From the NCBI RefSeq assembly GCF_013375555.1, contig NZ_JABXWB010000003.1, positions 1-64,000 on the forward strand: a stretch of DNA of 64,000 bases, given 5' to 3'. Positions 17,696-26,901 of the stretch are shown piece by piece. This DNA comes from Sphingobium sp. EM0848 (lineage in GTDB: Bacteria > Pseudomonadota > Alphaproteobacteria > Sphingomonadales > Sphingomonadaceae). The translations under genes were made by a program, and so were the position numbers. The stretch's first letter is position 1; each line of letters starts with the position of its first letter. The notes under the pieces are model-generated. The model had not been told where the DNA came from. It saw only the letters and a program-made list of their open reading frames with translations, and did not search any database.

Positions 17696-18010
17696 ATGCC
17701 CAAAATTACTGTCATTTTCCGCGATGGAGACCGACAAGAGGTCGATGGGGCCGTGGGCATATCGGTCATGGAAGCCATTCGCGACGCCGGCATTGATGAA
17801 ATGCTGGCGCTTTGCGGCGGCTGTTGTTCATGTGCAACATGCCACGTGATGGTGGAAAGTTCGGCAGACGTCTTTCCGCCGATCGGCGAGGATGTGAACG
17901 ACCTGCTGGATTCCTCGGATCATCGTACCGGTTGCTCGCGCCTCTCCTGTCAATTGATCGTCGGGGCTTCGCACGACGGCGTCGTCGTGCGGATCGCCCC
18001 TGAAGACTAA
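17696..18010 (+). CDS. [2Fe-2S] ferredoxin, adrenodoxin/P450 type
   Basis: A 104-aa electron carrier. Cluster ligands are C40, C46 and C49 (C-x5-C-x2-C within [13 protein letters not shown]), with a fourth Cys at about 85 (SRLSCQL). The length and the [10 protein letters not shown] block fit the adrenodoxin/putidaredoxin group that delivers electrons to bacterial class I P450s. A GGGGGAG-type ribosome-binding site precedes the ATG. A P450 gene lies 15 kb away at 32611, and no ferredoxin reductase is in the window, so partnership with that P450 is plausible but not shown. Confidence 0.9.
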   Translation: MPKITVIFRDGDRQEVDGAVGISVMEAIRDAGIDEMLALCGGCCSCATCHVMVESSADVFPPIGEDVNDLLDSSDHRTGCSRLSCQLIVGASHDGVVVRIAPED

Positions 18011-18058
18011 CAGCGGCCTGGCGCATTGTGCCGCCATCAAGAAGGGAAGGGGTCTCCA

Positions 18059-18478
18059 ATGCATACCGTAAAGCCATTGGCCGGAAGCTGCCTTTGTGGA
18101 CAGATACACTACGAATTGGCGGCGCCGCCGCTGTTGACCGCGATTTGTCACTTCGCCCATTGCCAGAAGCAAAGCGGGAGCGCCTTTTCGGTCAATCTCG
18201 TGGTGCAGCGATCGGATCTGGCAGTCTCTGGAGACCTGGCGTCTTACACGGATCGCGGAGAGAGCGGTACGGTCATCTACAGGCGGTTCTGTGCAGCCTG
18301 CGGCTCGCCCATCATGACAGAACCCTCGGACAAGCCCGAGATCGCCTACCTCAAAGCCGGCACGCTGGACGACAAGGGCGGCATCGACCCGAAAGTGCAA
18401 ATCTGGTGCAGCAGCGCGCAGCCTTGGTGGTCGTCGCAGTTCGAGATCCCCGCGTTCGACAGAAACCTCTCCCAGTAA
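18059..18478 (+). CDS. GFA-family (glutathione-dependent formaldehyde-activating-like) protein
   Basis: A 139-aa zinc-binding protein of the CENP-V/GFA fold. Cys sets are visible in GSCLCGQIHYE, CHFAHCQKQSG and FCAACGSPI, with the C-terminal WWSSQFEIPAF usual for the family. Members act on glutathione or other thiol adducts; the individual reaction is unknown. The ATG at 18059 has GAAGGGAAGGGG just upstream, so it is preferred over the in-frame ATG 33 bases earlier. It follows the ferredoxin gene on the same strand. Confidence 0.85.
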   Translation: MHTVKPLAGSCLCGQIHYELAAPPLLTAICHFAHCQKQSGSAFSVNLVVQRSDLAVSGDLASYTDRGESGTVIYRRFCAACGSPIMTEPSDKPEIAYLKAGTLDDKGGIDPKVQIWCSSAQPWWSSQFEIPAFDRNLSQ

Positions 18479-18728
18479 GTCCTTGCTAAACGCCATTGCC
18501 CGCAACGGGCAGGCAATCTGCTAGTCGACTGGCCGACCACGTTTTCCGATCAATTTTCCCAAGATATCGGGTGATCCTGTCATCGAAAGACGAAGGCAGC
18601 GGCGCCGTGAAGGCTTTAGCAGTATCCGGTCCGATTGCATCGGACCGGATTTATGGTTGGACGCGTTTTCGTCAGTCCGCAGGTGACTGGCTGTGTCGAA
18701 CTGTGTTTTTACCTGCTTCTAAAACCTT
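18479..18728. other. Intergenic gap between convergent genes
   Basis: No gene recognised. It holds a perfect hairpin (listed separately) between the GFA-family gene and the converging alcohol dehydrogenase. Confidence 0.5.
18624..18650. terminator. Perfect 12-bp hairpin, bidirectional terminator or palindromic repeat
   Basis: ATCCGGTCCGAT and ATCGGACCGGAT are exact inverted copies with a three-base loop (TGC). Its place between two converging genes suits a bidirectional terminator, although no long T-tract follows. Such CCGG-rich palindromes also occur as dispersed repeats in sphingomonad genomes. Confidence 0.5.
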
Positions 18729-19853
18729 CTAGAGAAGGTGGTTCGGCATCGTGAGAACCGCCTTTACGATCTTTCCATCGTGCTGATCCTGCACTGCCTG
18801 ATTGAGCTGGTCGAAGCGGTAAAGGCTGATGAGCTTGTCGAAGGGAAACCGGCCCTCGAGATAGTAAGAGATGAGTTCGGGGATGAAGCTGTCCGGCTGG
18901 CTATCTCCCTCGATGATACCCTTGATCGTGTAGCCGAACATGAGCACCGTTGAAGCAAGGCCAGGCAGGCGCTGCTCGGGGTTCGACGGCACGCCGAGCA
19001 GTGCCAGCGTACCGTGGGGCCGCAGGCATCCAAGCGCGCTGTCCATCACGGGGCCTGCGCCGGTAGTATCCAGAGCGAAGTCTGCCCCAGCGCCCGTGAG
19101 GCGTCGAACGGCCTTGTTCACCTTCTCGGCCGTCGGGTCGATGACATGCGTGGCTCCGAGCTCGAGCGCCAGCGCACGACGTTCCGCCTTGGGGTCAGAG
19201 ACGATGATGGTTGTGCATCCGGCAATCACGGCACCGAGAACTGCGCTGAGCCCTACCGAGCCTCCCCCCAAGATGACGATCGAGGACCCTTTGGGGCAGG
19301 CCAGTGCCCGCAGCACGGCCCCGGCACCGGTTTGTACGCCGCAACCTAGCGGTCCTAAAAGTTCGAGCGGGACTGTCGGATCGATCTTCACCACGTTGGA
19401 TTCGTAAGCGAGCGCATAGGTCGCGAAAGACGATTGGCCAAAGAAGTTGCTCGACACGGGCGCGCCATGATCGTGGATCGCCTTCGAGCCATCCGGACGG
19501 CAGCCTGTGTAGTTCAGGGCCAGTGCCTGCTCGCAATAGGTCGGCTCTCCCGCGAGGCAGCGCGTGCAGACGGCGCATGAGCGGAATGTCAGAACCACAT
19601 GATCGCCTTCGGCGACTTTCGAGACGTTCGCACCAACCCGAACAACCATACCGGCCCCTTCATGCCCTAGAATGGCCGGTAGCGGTACAGGTAGGATCTG
19701 GTCCCGCGCGACAAGGTCGGTGTGGCAGAGGCCCACAGCAGCGATACGCACCAATATCTCGTCGTCCCGTGGTTCCTCCAGTTCGAGTTCGGCGAATTCG
19801 AAATCGGCTTTCGGGAATTTGGCGACTGCCGCAGTTATCTTCATCGATCGCAT
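18729..19853 (-). CDS. Zinc-dependent NAD(P) alcohol dehydrogenase (aryl/benzyl-alcohol type)
   Basis: A 374-aa medium-chain dehydrogenase. Catalytic zinc ligands are in GLCHTDL (Cys), ILGHEGAG (His) and LGCGVQTG (Cys). The structural-zinc lobe CAVCTRCLAGEPTYC is complete, and the cofactor site is VILGGGSVGLSAVLGA. The overall pattern (CGVQTGAGAVL) is that of aryl-alcohol/benzyl-alcohol dehydrogenases, which oxidise alcohols to aldehydes in the cytoplasm. It is divergent from the TetR gene at 19980, with a palindrome between them, and an aldehyde dehydrogenase is nearby. It could therefore supply the alcohol-to-aldehyde step for the P450 product; that is inference. Confidence 0.88.
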   Translation of the reverse strand: MRSMKITAAVAKFPKADFEFAELELEEPRDDEILVRIAAVGLCHTDLVARDQILPVPLPAILGHEGAGMVVRVGANVSKVAEGDHVVLTFRSCAVCTRCLAGEPTYCEQALALNYTGCRPDGSKAIHDHGAPVSSNFFGQSSFATYALAYESNVVKIDPTVPLELLGPLGCGVQTGAGAVLRALACPKGSSIVILGGGSVGLSAVLGAVIAGCTTIIVSDPKAERRALALELGATHVIDPTAEKVNKAVRRLTGAGADFALDTTGAGPVMDSALGCLRPHGTLALLGVPSNPEQRLPGLASTVLMFGYTIKGIIEGDSQPDSFIPELISYYLEGRFPFDKLISLYRFDQLNQAVQDQHDGKIVKAVLTMPNHLL

Positions 19854-19936
19854 ACCTTAAAAGTGGCCCTCCTGTTGCTTGCCATGCGGGCCCCTTCGTC
19901 GCCCTAGCCAAAAGGAGGGTGAAATCACTTGCCAGA

Positions 19937-19960
19937 GTTTATCTATGCGCATAAATAAAC
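19937..19960. promoter_or_regulatory. 24-bp palindrome, likely operator of the catabolic TetR regulator
   Basis: GTTTAT-C-TATGCGCATA-A-ATAAAC is a palindrome with a single mismatched pair, centred between the divergent alcohol dehydrogenase and TetR genes. Its size and position (20 bp before the tetR start) fit an autoregulatory TetR operator controlling both genes. Confidence 0.6.
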
Positions 19961-19979
19961 ACATGGAGGGAGGATTCGT

Positions 19980-20627
19980 ATGGCTAGGATAGGCGTCCGC
20001 GTCGATGAGAATGGCCGCGTAGCAGCGCGGGAGCGTTTGCTGGACGCAACCAGCGCATTGCTGAGCGAGCGTGATACGCTGGACATTTCTCTCAGCGAGA
20101 TCGCCGTTCGGTCTGGGCTCAATCACGGGCTGGTGAATTATTATTTCCGGGGTAAGGAGGGGCTATTGCTGGCTCTCCTCGAGCGCGACGCTGCCAAAGC
20201 CCTGCACAACCTCGAATATCTTGTTGTCCAGGATGTGGCGCCGCTTAAAAAGCTCGAGCTGCACATCCGTGGTGTCATCAACGTCTACTTCCGTTATCCC
20301 TATATCAACCGACTGATCAATGTTCTTCAGTCCGGCAATGCCGAAACCGCTCGCGAATTAGCCAGGATTTTCATAGCGCCACTTCAACAGTATCAGGCAC
20401 GCATCCTCGACGAATGTCGCCAGGCCGGCGATATAACATCTGTCGACACCAACCTCTTCTATTATACCGTGATCGGCGCGTGCGAGTTTCTGTTCCATTC
20501 GCGCAGCACCCTGCCATTTCTATCGGGCCCCCCGGAAATTACACCAGCCCTCAAGGACGCCTACGCCGATCATCTGGTGCGCTTCCTTCTCGACGGGCTG
20601 AAGACCAGAAGCGAGCGTCTCGGCTAG
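19980..20627 (+). CDS. TetR-family regulator of the catabolic locus
   Basis: A 215-aa regulator with the N-terminal helix-turn-helix SLSEIAVRSGLNHGLVNYYF (the recognition helix and NYYF are typical of TetR) and a helical effector domain. It is preceded by a strong GGAGGGAGG and a 24-bp palindrome. It is divergent from the alcohol dehydrogenase and followed after 23 bp by a large LuxR-type regulator. A role in sensing the substrate of the neighbouring degradation genes is likely but the effector is unknown. Confidence 0.85.
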   Translation: MARIGVRVDENGRVAARERLLDATSALLSERDTLDISLSEIAVRSGLNHGLVNYYFRGKEGLLLALLERDAAKALHNLEYLVVQDVAPLKKLELHIRGVINVYFRYPYINRLINVLQSGNAETARELARIFIAPLQQYQARILDECRQAGDITSVDTNLFYYTVIGACEFLFHSRSTLPFLSGPPEITPALKDAYADHLVRFLLDGLKTRSERLG

Positions 20628-20650
20628 AGAACGCCCAAGGAGTAGGATCA

Positions 20651-23212
20651 ATGCTCAGGACCCACGCACGAAGTGCAGAGACGGTTTCCTCTGCAGTCCA
20701 ATCTCAGGCCGTGCCCGAGGCACGCAATGTGGCGAGCGGGGTTGTCCCCACAAGGGCGTTCGAGCGATTGCGCCAGAGCAAGTCCAGCGTGATCCTCATC
20801 TCCGCGCCGCCAGGCTATGGCAAGACGACCCTTTTGCGGGGCTATTCCGACGCGATTGAATATGCTGGCGGACAAGTCGCGTGGTGCCAACTGGATCGCA
20901 TCGTCAGCGACGGGCAACCCGGCGGAAACGCTGACGTCATCTTCATCGACGATGCCCACGATGCCGATTCGCGCAAATTTGCCCGGCTGATCCGAACCAT
21001 CACCTCCAATGATGCGACACAGTGTTTTGTGATCGCTACGCGGATGCTTCCCGACATGGACTGGATCAGTCTCGTGGCAAGGGGGCGGGTTGAAATACTA
21101 GATGTGGAACTCCTCGCCCTTGATGAAAATGAAGTCGGTGCGCTCCTTGGTTTCTATGCCGGCCAGATGCCAAGCGCGGGACAGACTCGGAAAGTATCGC
21201 AATGGATCGAAGGCTGGCCGATCGCCGCGCAATGCTATGGCATGCTGGCAAGGCGACGTGGAGGATGGTCAAAGGTAGATATTCGTGAAGTCTATCCCCG
21301 CGATGATCTCGGTCAGTATCTCAACGAAAGCATATATTCAGAGCTTGATGACGCAATGCGTCGCTTTCTGTTTGATCTGGCGGATTTGGAGCGTTTTTCG
21401 CCGGCAATGCTGCGAGAGGTGATCAATCCCTCGTCCGAGCTCCTTCTCCAGCGCGCCCGACTTGAAAATGTCATGATCGTTCCTGCCACAGGCGGCGGCG
21501 ATTGGCTGCGACTTCACGGGATATTTCAGCAGTTTCTGGACGCGAAAAAGCGCCAGGCTGGCGCGACAAAAAGTATTGAGCTTCTGCGCGCTGCCAGTGA
21601 TTGGTGCGAGCGGCGGGAGGCCTATTGCGATGCTGTCGACTACGCCCTGGGGGCAGGTGACCTCCAACGTGCGCAAGACCTTATCGTCACAAATGCGGCC
21701 AATATTGCCCATGGCCTAGGCGAATTGCCGAGAATGCTGGCCTGGACCGAACAACTCGAGCAAGCCGGTCAACCGATCTCCGTTGCGCTCAGGCTCTGGA
21801 AGACATGGGCACTGGTGCTGGCCCTGCAGGTTGATCCGGCGCTGGCCGAGCTCGACATTCTCGACCGCGAGATGCCCAAAGACGCACCCAGGCTCTGGCT
21901 GGCACATCGCGACAGGCTGAGGGTGAGCGTCGCCGCGCGGGGCGATGACATGCTGGCACTGGTCGATCTGGCGGACAACTGGATGACGCGCTGGGAACAG
22001 CTCGATGCGTTTCAGACAGCTGCCGTCTGCGTCACTCGATCCCTGGGTCATTATCAGTTGGGAGACAGGCACGCTGCCCGACGTGACCTGCTGATTGCCC
22101 GTCAACGGGCTGGAGAAGGGGGCGGAAAATACGGCCAGCTTTGGGTTGCGAAGGCGGAAGCCTATCTCGAGCTTCAATCTGGTCGTGCGACCCGGGCTCG
22201 AGAAATCATTCTTTCCGCGCTCGAACGCGCCCACGCATCCGACGAGATCGCGGCATCGATGATCGGTACCGTCCACCTCCTCGCCGCGAGAATTCTCGTC
22301 GAGACGGGCGAGGTCGCCCTCGCTCGCGAACATCTCTCCGCAGGGCATCTCCATGTCGGCGATAATGGGCTGATCGAAACGCACATTGCTGCGCTAGAAG
22401 CCGCAACGCTGCTTGCCGAGGAATCCGATGGCGTAGATGCGGCGCTGTGTGAGACCCAGCATCGGTTGGTCAGGGGGTTGCGCTACAGCGTAAGCGCCGA
22501 CCTCCTGGCAGTAGCTCTTCAACTCAGGCATGGCCGCGCGGCAGACGCATCGGACAATTTCAGTGCAGCATTTGTCGGCCTTGCCGAAGGGTGGTGGCAT
22601 GTTGCAACAGGACAGCCGATCCCTAAATATATGGTCCATGATGTCGAGCAGACCCGTGCTTGGGTGGCGCTCAGCGAGGGAAAATTCAGTGAAGCATTGG
22701 CCATTGCCAACAGATTGCTTCCGGCTGCTGAGAAGGCAGGACGCGCGCGCGAACATGTGCAGCTTCTGATGCTTTCCGCGACCTGCGCGGCGAGCACCGG
22801 GAAAATGGGGGGCGCCAAACGCAGTTTCGAGCGCGCCATCCGTATGGCGAGCGAGCGGGGATTTCACCGCACGATCATGGACTTTGGATGGGGTTTGACC
22901 TCGTTGCTCGCAGAGACCGACCTGTCTTCGGCTATGCCAGGAGCGAGTGGAGTTCTCATCGAAGCGCTGCGCTCGCGTTATCGTATACAGGCTGATGGGA
23001 GTGACGAGCAGGCCCCGGTCGACCGGCTGACGGCGCGCGAGCATGAGGTGTTGGTTCTGCTGGATACCGGCCTAACCAGCCAGGCCATCGCTGATCATAT
23101 CGACCTGGGCCTTTCCACGACGAAGTGGCACATTCAGAATATCTACAACAAGCTTGGAGTGCGTAATCGGTCGGGCGCCCTCGCGCGCGCCCGCCGATTG
23201 GCCATGCTGTAG
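20651..23212 (+). CDS. LuxR-family regulator with MalT-like ATPase domain
   Basis: An 853-aa regulator from ATG 20651 (AAGGAGTAGG upstream; longer in-frame starts lie inside tetR). A STAND-type ATPase domain begins with Walker A SAPPGYGKTTLL near residue 50 and Walker B VIFIDDAHD. A long alpha-helical repeat region (about 350-780) follows, as in MalT. The last 60 residues are a LuxR helix-turn-helix (DRLTAREHEVLVLLDTGLTS, then STTKWHIQNIYNKLGV). Such proteins bind an inducer and ATP, oligomerise and activate promoters. Position in the locus suggests it activates the catabolic operons; its stop is 3 bp from the converging aldehyde dehydrogenase. Confidence 0.88.
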   Translation: MLRTHARSAETVSSAVQSQAVPEARNVASGVVPTRAFERLRQSKSSVILISAPPGYGKTTLLRGYSDAIEYAGGQVAWCQLDRIVSDGQPGGNADVIFIDDAHDADSRKFARLIRTITSNDATQCFVIATRMLPDMDWISLVARGRVEILDVELLALDENEVGALLGFYAGQMPSAGQTRKVSQWIEGWPIAAQCYGMLARRRGGWSKVDIREVYPRDDLGQYLNESIYSELDDAMRRFLFDLADLERFSPAMLREVINPSSELLLQRARLENVMIVPATGGGDWLRLHGIFQQFLDAKKRQAGATKSIELLRAASDWCERREAYCDAVDYALGAGDLQRAQDLIVTNAANIAHGLGELPRMLAWTEQLEQAGQPISVALRLWKTWALVLALQVDPALAELDILDREMPKDAPRLWLAHRDRLRVSVAARGDDMLALVDLADNWMTRWEQLDAFQTAAVCVTRSLGHYQLGDRHAARRDLLIARQRAGEGGGKYGQLWVAKAEAYLELQSGRATRAREIILSALERAHASDEIAASMIGTVHLLAARILVETGEVALAREHLSAGHLHVGDNGLIETHIAALEAATLLAEESDGVDAALCETQHRLVRGLRYSVSADLLAVALQLRHGRAADASDNFSAAFVGLAEGWWHVATGQPIPKYMVHDVEQTRAWVALSEGKFSEALAIANRLLPAAEKAGRAREHVQLLMLSATCAASTGKMGGAKRSFERAIRMASERGFHRTIMDFGWGLTSLLAETDLSSAMPGASGVLIEALRSRYRIQADGSDEQAPVDRLTAREHEVLVLLDTGLTSQAIADHIDLGLSTTKWHIQNIYNKLGVRNRSGALARARRLAML

Positions 23213-23215
23213 GGA

Positions 23216-24637
23216 TCAGGCAGCCTTGGCAGCCTTTACGGTGATCGTTTGGGGCATGGTATATTCGAGCAGGCCGCCCAAGCCATTCTCGACACCGAGG
23301 CCTGACTGCTTGTGACCGGCAAATGCCTGGAATGGCGAAAGATGTTGAACTTCATTGATCCAGACCGTTCCGGTCTCGAGTCGCGCGGCGATTGCCAGCG
23401 CTGCGTCGGTGTCCGACGACCAGACTGAACCTGCCAGCCCAAATTCAGAGGCATTTGCGCGAGAAATCACATCCTCGAGTTCGCTGAACTTTATGAGGGG
23501 CAATATGGGGCCGAACGCTTCTTCCTGCACGACGCGCGACTCTTCAGGCGGGTTGTCGACGATGGTTACGGGAATGAAATAGCCCGGGCCATCCTGCGAA
23601 ACCTCGCCGCCAGTAAGAAAGCGAAACCCGTTGTCCTTGCAGTCCTCGATTATTTCCACGACCCGGTCGAACTGCAGCTTGTTCTGCACGGGGCCAAGTT
23701 CGGTGCCTTGTTCGGAACCGTCACCCATTTTCACCGATTGCGCATAGTCTGTCAGGGCCGCGGCAAGCCGATCATAAATCGCTTCATGGACGTACATCCG
23801 CTTGGTTGCGATGCAGATCTGGGCCGAGTTCCGGAAAGCAGCCCAGAACAGGTCCTTGGCAACAGCATCGACATCGACATCGGGCATGATGATCGCCGCA
23901 TCATTGCCCCCAAGCTCGAGTGTCACGCGCTTGAGGTCGGCGGCAGCCGACGCCATCACGCGCTTGCCTGTGGCGGTCGAGCCGGTAAAGCTGACTTTGT
24001 CGATTCCCGGGTGAGCCGTCACTTTCGGGCCGAGCGCATCACCTCCGGTGATGATGTTGAGTACGCCATCGGGGATAACGCCGCGCAGCAGTTCGCCGAT
24101 CCGTAGCATCGTCAGCGGTGTGAAGGGAGACGGCTTCAGGATCATGGTGTTGCCCGCTCGCAACGCCGGGGCGATCTTCCAGAAGGACAGCAGGACCGGG
24201 AAGTTCCAGGGCGAGATACCGGCGACGACGCCAATAGGAACGTGCCGTGTCTCAGACCGCCGCTCGGCGCTATCCTCGTTCACCTCGACGGGTATCTCCA
24301 TCCCCGCCAGCGACGATAGCCAATAAGCTGCGCCCATTATCTCGAAACGGGCTTCGTCATGAGGCTTGCCCTGTTCGCTCGTCAGCAGGCGCATGAGTTC
24401 GTCTGCATTCGCGGCCAGCACAGCGGCGGCGGCCTTGAGGACACGACCACGGTCCATATCCGACGTGGCCCGCCAGGCCGGAACGGCTGCACGTGCGCTT
24501 GCGACGGCCTGTTCGAGTTGCTCGGTCGAGCAATCGGGAGCGGTTGCGAGCGGCTTCCCGGTTGCCGGATTTATGACAGTGATCACGTCGGTACTCTCGA
24601 CTGCCTTGCCGGCGATTGTCATCGTAAAATTTTTCAT
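23216..24637 (-). CDS. NAD(P)-dependent aldehyde dehydrogenase
   Basis: A 473-aa aldehyde dehydrogenase oxidising an aldehyde to the acid. Visible sites are GISPWNFPVLL (cofactor), SFTGSTATGKRV, the general-base Glu in TLELGGND and the nucleophilic Cys in NSAQICIATKRMYV. It is the last gene of the minus-strand operon, 12 bp after the enoyl-CoA hydratase. Together with the alcohol dehydrogenase at 18729 it could carry a hydroxylated side chain to a carboxylic acid for CoA activation. Confidence 0.92.
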   Translation of the reverse strand: MKNFTMTIAGKAVESTDVITVINPATGKPLATAPDCSTEQLEQAVASARAAVPAWRATSDMDRGRVLKAAAAVLAANADELMRLLTSEQGKPHDEARFEIMGAAYWLSSLAGMEIPVEVNEDSAERRSETRHVPIGVVAGISPWNFPVLLSFWKIAPALRAGNTMILKPSPFTPLTMLRIGELLRGVIPDGVLNIITGGDALGPKVTAHPGIDKVSFTGSTATGKRVMASAAADLKRVTLELGGNDAAIIMPDVDVDAVAKDLFWAAFRNSAQICIATKRMYVHEAIYDRLAAALTDYAQSVKMGDGSEQGTELGPVQNKLQFDRVVEIIEDCKDNGFRFLTGGEVSQDGPGYFIPVTIVDNPPEESRVVQEEAFGPILPLIKFSELEDVISRANASEFGLAGSVWSSDTDAALAIAARLETGTVWINEVQHLSPFQAFAGHKQSGLGVENGLGGLLEYTMPQTITVKAAKAA

Positions 24638-24649
24638 TGTCAGTTTCCC

Positions 24650-25423
24650 TTAGCGACCTGTCCAACGCGGTGCGCGTTTCTCGATGAAAGCGCGCGGACC
24701 TTCCTTATAATCGTCGGTGAGCGCGAGCCTCTTGCCCATGGCAGCGGCTGCGGCTTCAAGATCTTCTTCGGGCCGATTATACGCGTCACGCGCTATTACC
24801 AGGCTTTCTCTGACGGCTATCGGCGCATTCGCCGCGATGAGTTCGGCCAGCGCGAGAGCCTCTGCGGCAACATCGGTTTTCGCGACGACCCTGTTCACCA
24901 GACCGAAGGCGTGTGCGCGAGCGGCGGAGATCGGCTCGCCCGTTGCGATAAGTTCAAGGGCGATTGCACGGGGCAGTGCCCTGGGGAGCCGGAAGAGGCC
25001 GCTCGCTAACGCGGCCAGGCCTCGCTTGACCTCCGGCAGCCCAAGCTTCGCGTCATCTGAGACGACCGACATGTCGCAAGAAAGAACAATCTCCGTACCA
25101 CCGGCCAGGGCGACGCCGTTTACTGCCGCGATCCAGGGCTTCTGGCGCGGCGCTCGGACGAACCCCGCAAACCCGCCGTTACGGGTAACGAGGTCGCCAA
25201 TTCTGCCTGCTGAAATCTCTTTCAAGTCCGCGCCGGCGCAGAATGCACGATCTCCGGCGCCAGTGAGGATGACACAGCGAATCTCGTCGTCGGCCTCGGT
25301 TTCGATGACCGCCTGTTCCAGCGCGCGCGCTACCGCACCATTGATCGCGTTCCGCGCATCAGGGCGGTCGATGGTGACCCGCGCGACGTGAGGGACGGGG
25401 CGGTCAACGAGGATTTCGGTCAT
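24650..25423 (-). CDS. Enoyl-CoA hydratase/isomerase family protein
   Basis: Crotonase-fold protein of about 257 aa adding water to an enoyl-CoA or catalysing a related step. The oxyanion-hole motif is AFCAGADLKEI, and the second motif is LPEVKRGLAALASGLFRLPR with the conserved Glu. The ATG at 25423 overlaps the stop of the upstream thiolase-like gene (TAATG) and has GGAG ten bases upstream, so it is preferred to the in-frame ATG four codons earlier. It sits in the operon before the aldehyde dehydrogenase. Confidence 0.9.
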   Translation of the reverse strand: MTEILVDRPVPHVARVTIDRPDARNAINGAVARALEQAVIETEADDEIRCVILTGAGDRAFCAGADLKEISAGRIGDLVTRNGGFAGFVRAPRQKPWIAAVNGVALAGGTEIVLSCDMSVVSDDAKLGLPEVKRGLAALASGLFRLPRALPRAIALELIATGEPISAARAHAFGLVNRVVAKTDVAAEALALAELIAANAPIAVRESLVIARDAYNRPEEDLEAAAAAMGKRLALTDDYKEGPRAFIEKRAPRWTGR

Positions 25424-26901
25424 TAAAGTCTCCATTCCAGCAGGCCGTCATCCCCGGTCGTCACGGTTCCGTTCTCGCCGATCGGCGAACGCGACATGTC
25501 GGTCAGACGCGCAATTGTATGTGTATCGGCAGGAGGGACGCGCGCCATGGTGCGCCGACCGTCGAGCGTCCGCAGGATCACGATCCCGCGATCGATAGCG
25601 TTGTCACGACCGTACAGGACGGTGAAACTCTCAATGGCCGCGCGTCCCTCGTAGCAGTCTATTACAAGTGGCACAGCGCCCCGTATCGCATCGGCTTTGC
25701 TGTCGACGCGGTAGTCCATGGCCGGACGCATCTGCGGCCTATAACTCGAGAGCACGACGGCGTGATGCTTGGTCACGAAATCACCCTGGCCGTAAAGCAG
25801 GCCGTTGCCCGCTTGCGCCCTGAGCTGGCGTGTCATCGAACATGTCGCGTGCAGCATATAATCGTTGAACGGTCCGCCGAAGAAAGTGAGCCCGCCCGTA
25901 ACGGTTGGTACGACATCTTCGCTCAGACCAAGCGTGCGCCGCGCCATCTTGGGCACGCAGGGGAAGCAGCTGTAAAGTTCGAGATGGTCGAACGGAGCCT
26001 CATTCAGGGCGCCGACCGCTTCGAGTACCGCCTGCTGAGAGGGGGACGTGTGATAACAGTCCCGATCAAGATAATCCTCGGGCTCCTTCGATGCGGCGCC
26101 GCCAATGAGATAGATCATGCGGGCTGGATCGACGCCAAGGTCACGTGCCGTTTCTTCCGCCATGATGATAGCGGCCGCGCCCTGATTCACCGTTGGATTG
26201 GCCACCATAAGCTTGGGATAGGGCCACGCGACCAGCGGGTTTTGCGGTGTGACCGTCGTAATTTCCGAGGGCGCAACGGCGCGTTGCAGCCAGGCGGTAG
26301 GGTTGATCGAGGCGACGGCGGCGTAGCGCGACCACAGGTCCGCCGATTCGGCCTGCGCTTCGGCCGGGGTCATGCCCCATGCCTGCAGCGTGGCATTCTC
26401 GAACAATGGATAGATGTAGGTCGGTTGCGCGATGCCATGGGCGCGGCCCATCGGGGAAATCATTTCCTCGACCCGCCACGGTTGCTCCATGACCTTCGCT
26501 TTGGCGACCCATGGTAGATCAACACCCGCCTTGCGCGCCTTCTGTATGGTACTGCGCGCCTCTCCACCGCAGATAAGCGCGATCCTGGACTGCCCGTCGA
26601 TGATACGCAGGGCAGCGTCGTGCAACACCCTCAGTGGACTTTCGCCGCCGCCGGCATGATAGGTGGCGCGCGCGGGCGCAAGCCCCAGCCGCTCGCATAA
26701 TTTGCGTGCGGTATCCTCGTAACGCCATGAGATCTGATGTATCACCTCGACAGCGTCGATCCTGTCCAACAGGGCGACGCCGCTATCGACCTCTGCATTC
26801 CTCGCAGCGGCTGCCATAAGATCCAGGGGATCGAGGCCCAGGATAGGCTCCGGCGGCCGATCCTTGATTTCGCCAACACCGACAATGACCACATTGGTCA
26901 T
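25423..26901 (-). CDS. Thiolase-like protein (TLP1/SCP-x-like) lacking the usual nucleophilic Cys
   Basis: A 492-aa protein of the thiolase superfamily. The N-terminus VVIVGVGEIKDRPPEP and GQSRIALICGGEA are thiolase-like, but the position of the nucleophilic Cys reads HAGGGESPLRVLHDAALRI. The C-terminal 80 residues (AIESFTVLYGRDNAIDRGIV, then LDGRRTMARVPPAD) resemble the additional domain of type 1 thiolase-like proteins. A CoA-ester binding or carbon-carbon cleavage role in side-chain degradation is suggested by the operon; activity as a classical thiolase is doubtful. It overlaps the CoA-transferase gene by four bases and the hydratase by three. Confidence 0.8.
   Translation of the reverse strand: MTNVVIVGVGEIKDRPPEPILGLDPLDLMAAAARNAEVDSGVALLDRIDAVEVIHQISWRYEDTARKLCERLGLAPARATYHAGGGESPLRVLHDAALRIIDGQSRIALICGGEARSTIQKARKAGVDLPWVAKAKVMEQPWRVEEMISPMGRAHGIAQPTYIYPLFENATLQAWGMTPAEAQAESADLWSRYAAVASINPTAWLQRAVAPSEITTVTPQNPLVAWPYPKLMVANPTVNQGAAAIIMAEETARDLGVDPARMIYLIGGAASKEPEDYLDRDCYHTSPSQQAVLEAVGALNEAPFDHLELYSCFPCVPKMARRTLGLSEDVVPTVTGGLTFFGGPFNDYMLHATCSMTRQLRAQAGNGLLYGQGDFVTKHHAVVLSSYRPQMRPAMDYRVDSKADAIRGAVPLVIDCYEGRAAIESFTVLYGRDNAIDRGIVILRTLDGRRTMARVPPADTHTIARLTDMSRSPIGENGTVTTGDDGLLEWRL

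Noticed and set aside
25519..26517. 332-codon plus-strand frame opposite the thiolase-like gene
   Set aside because: No recognisable protein features; the minus-strand gene has family motifs and operon overlaps.
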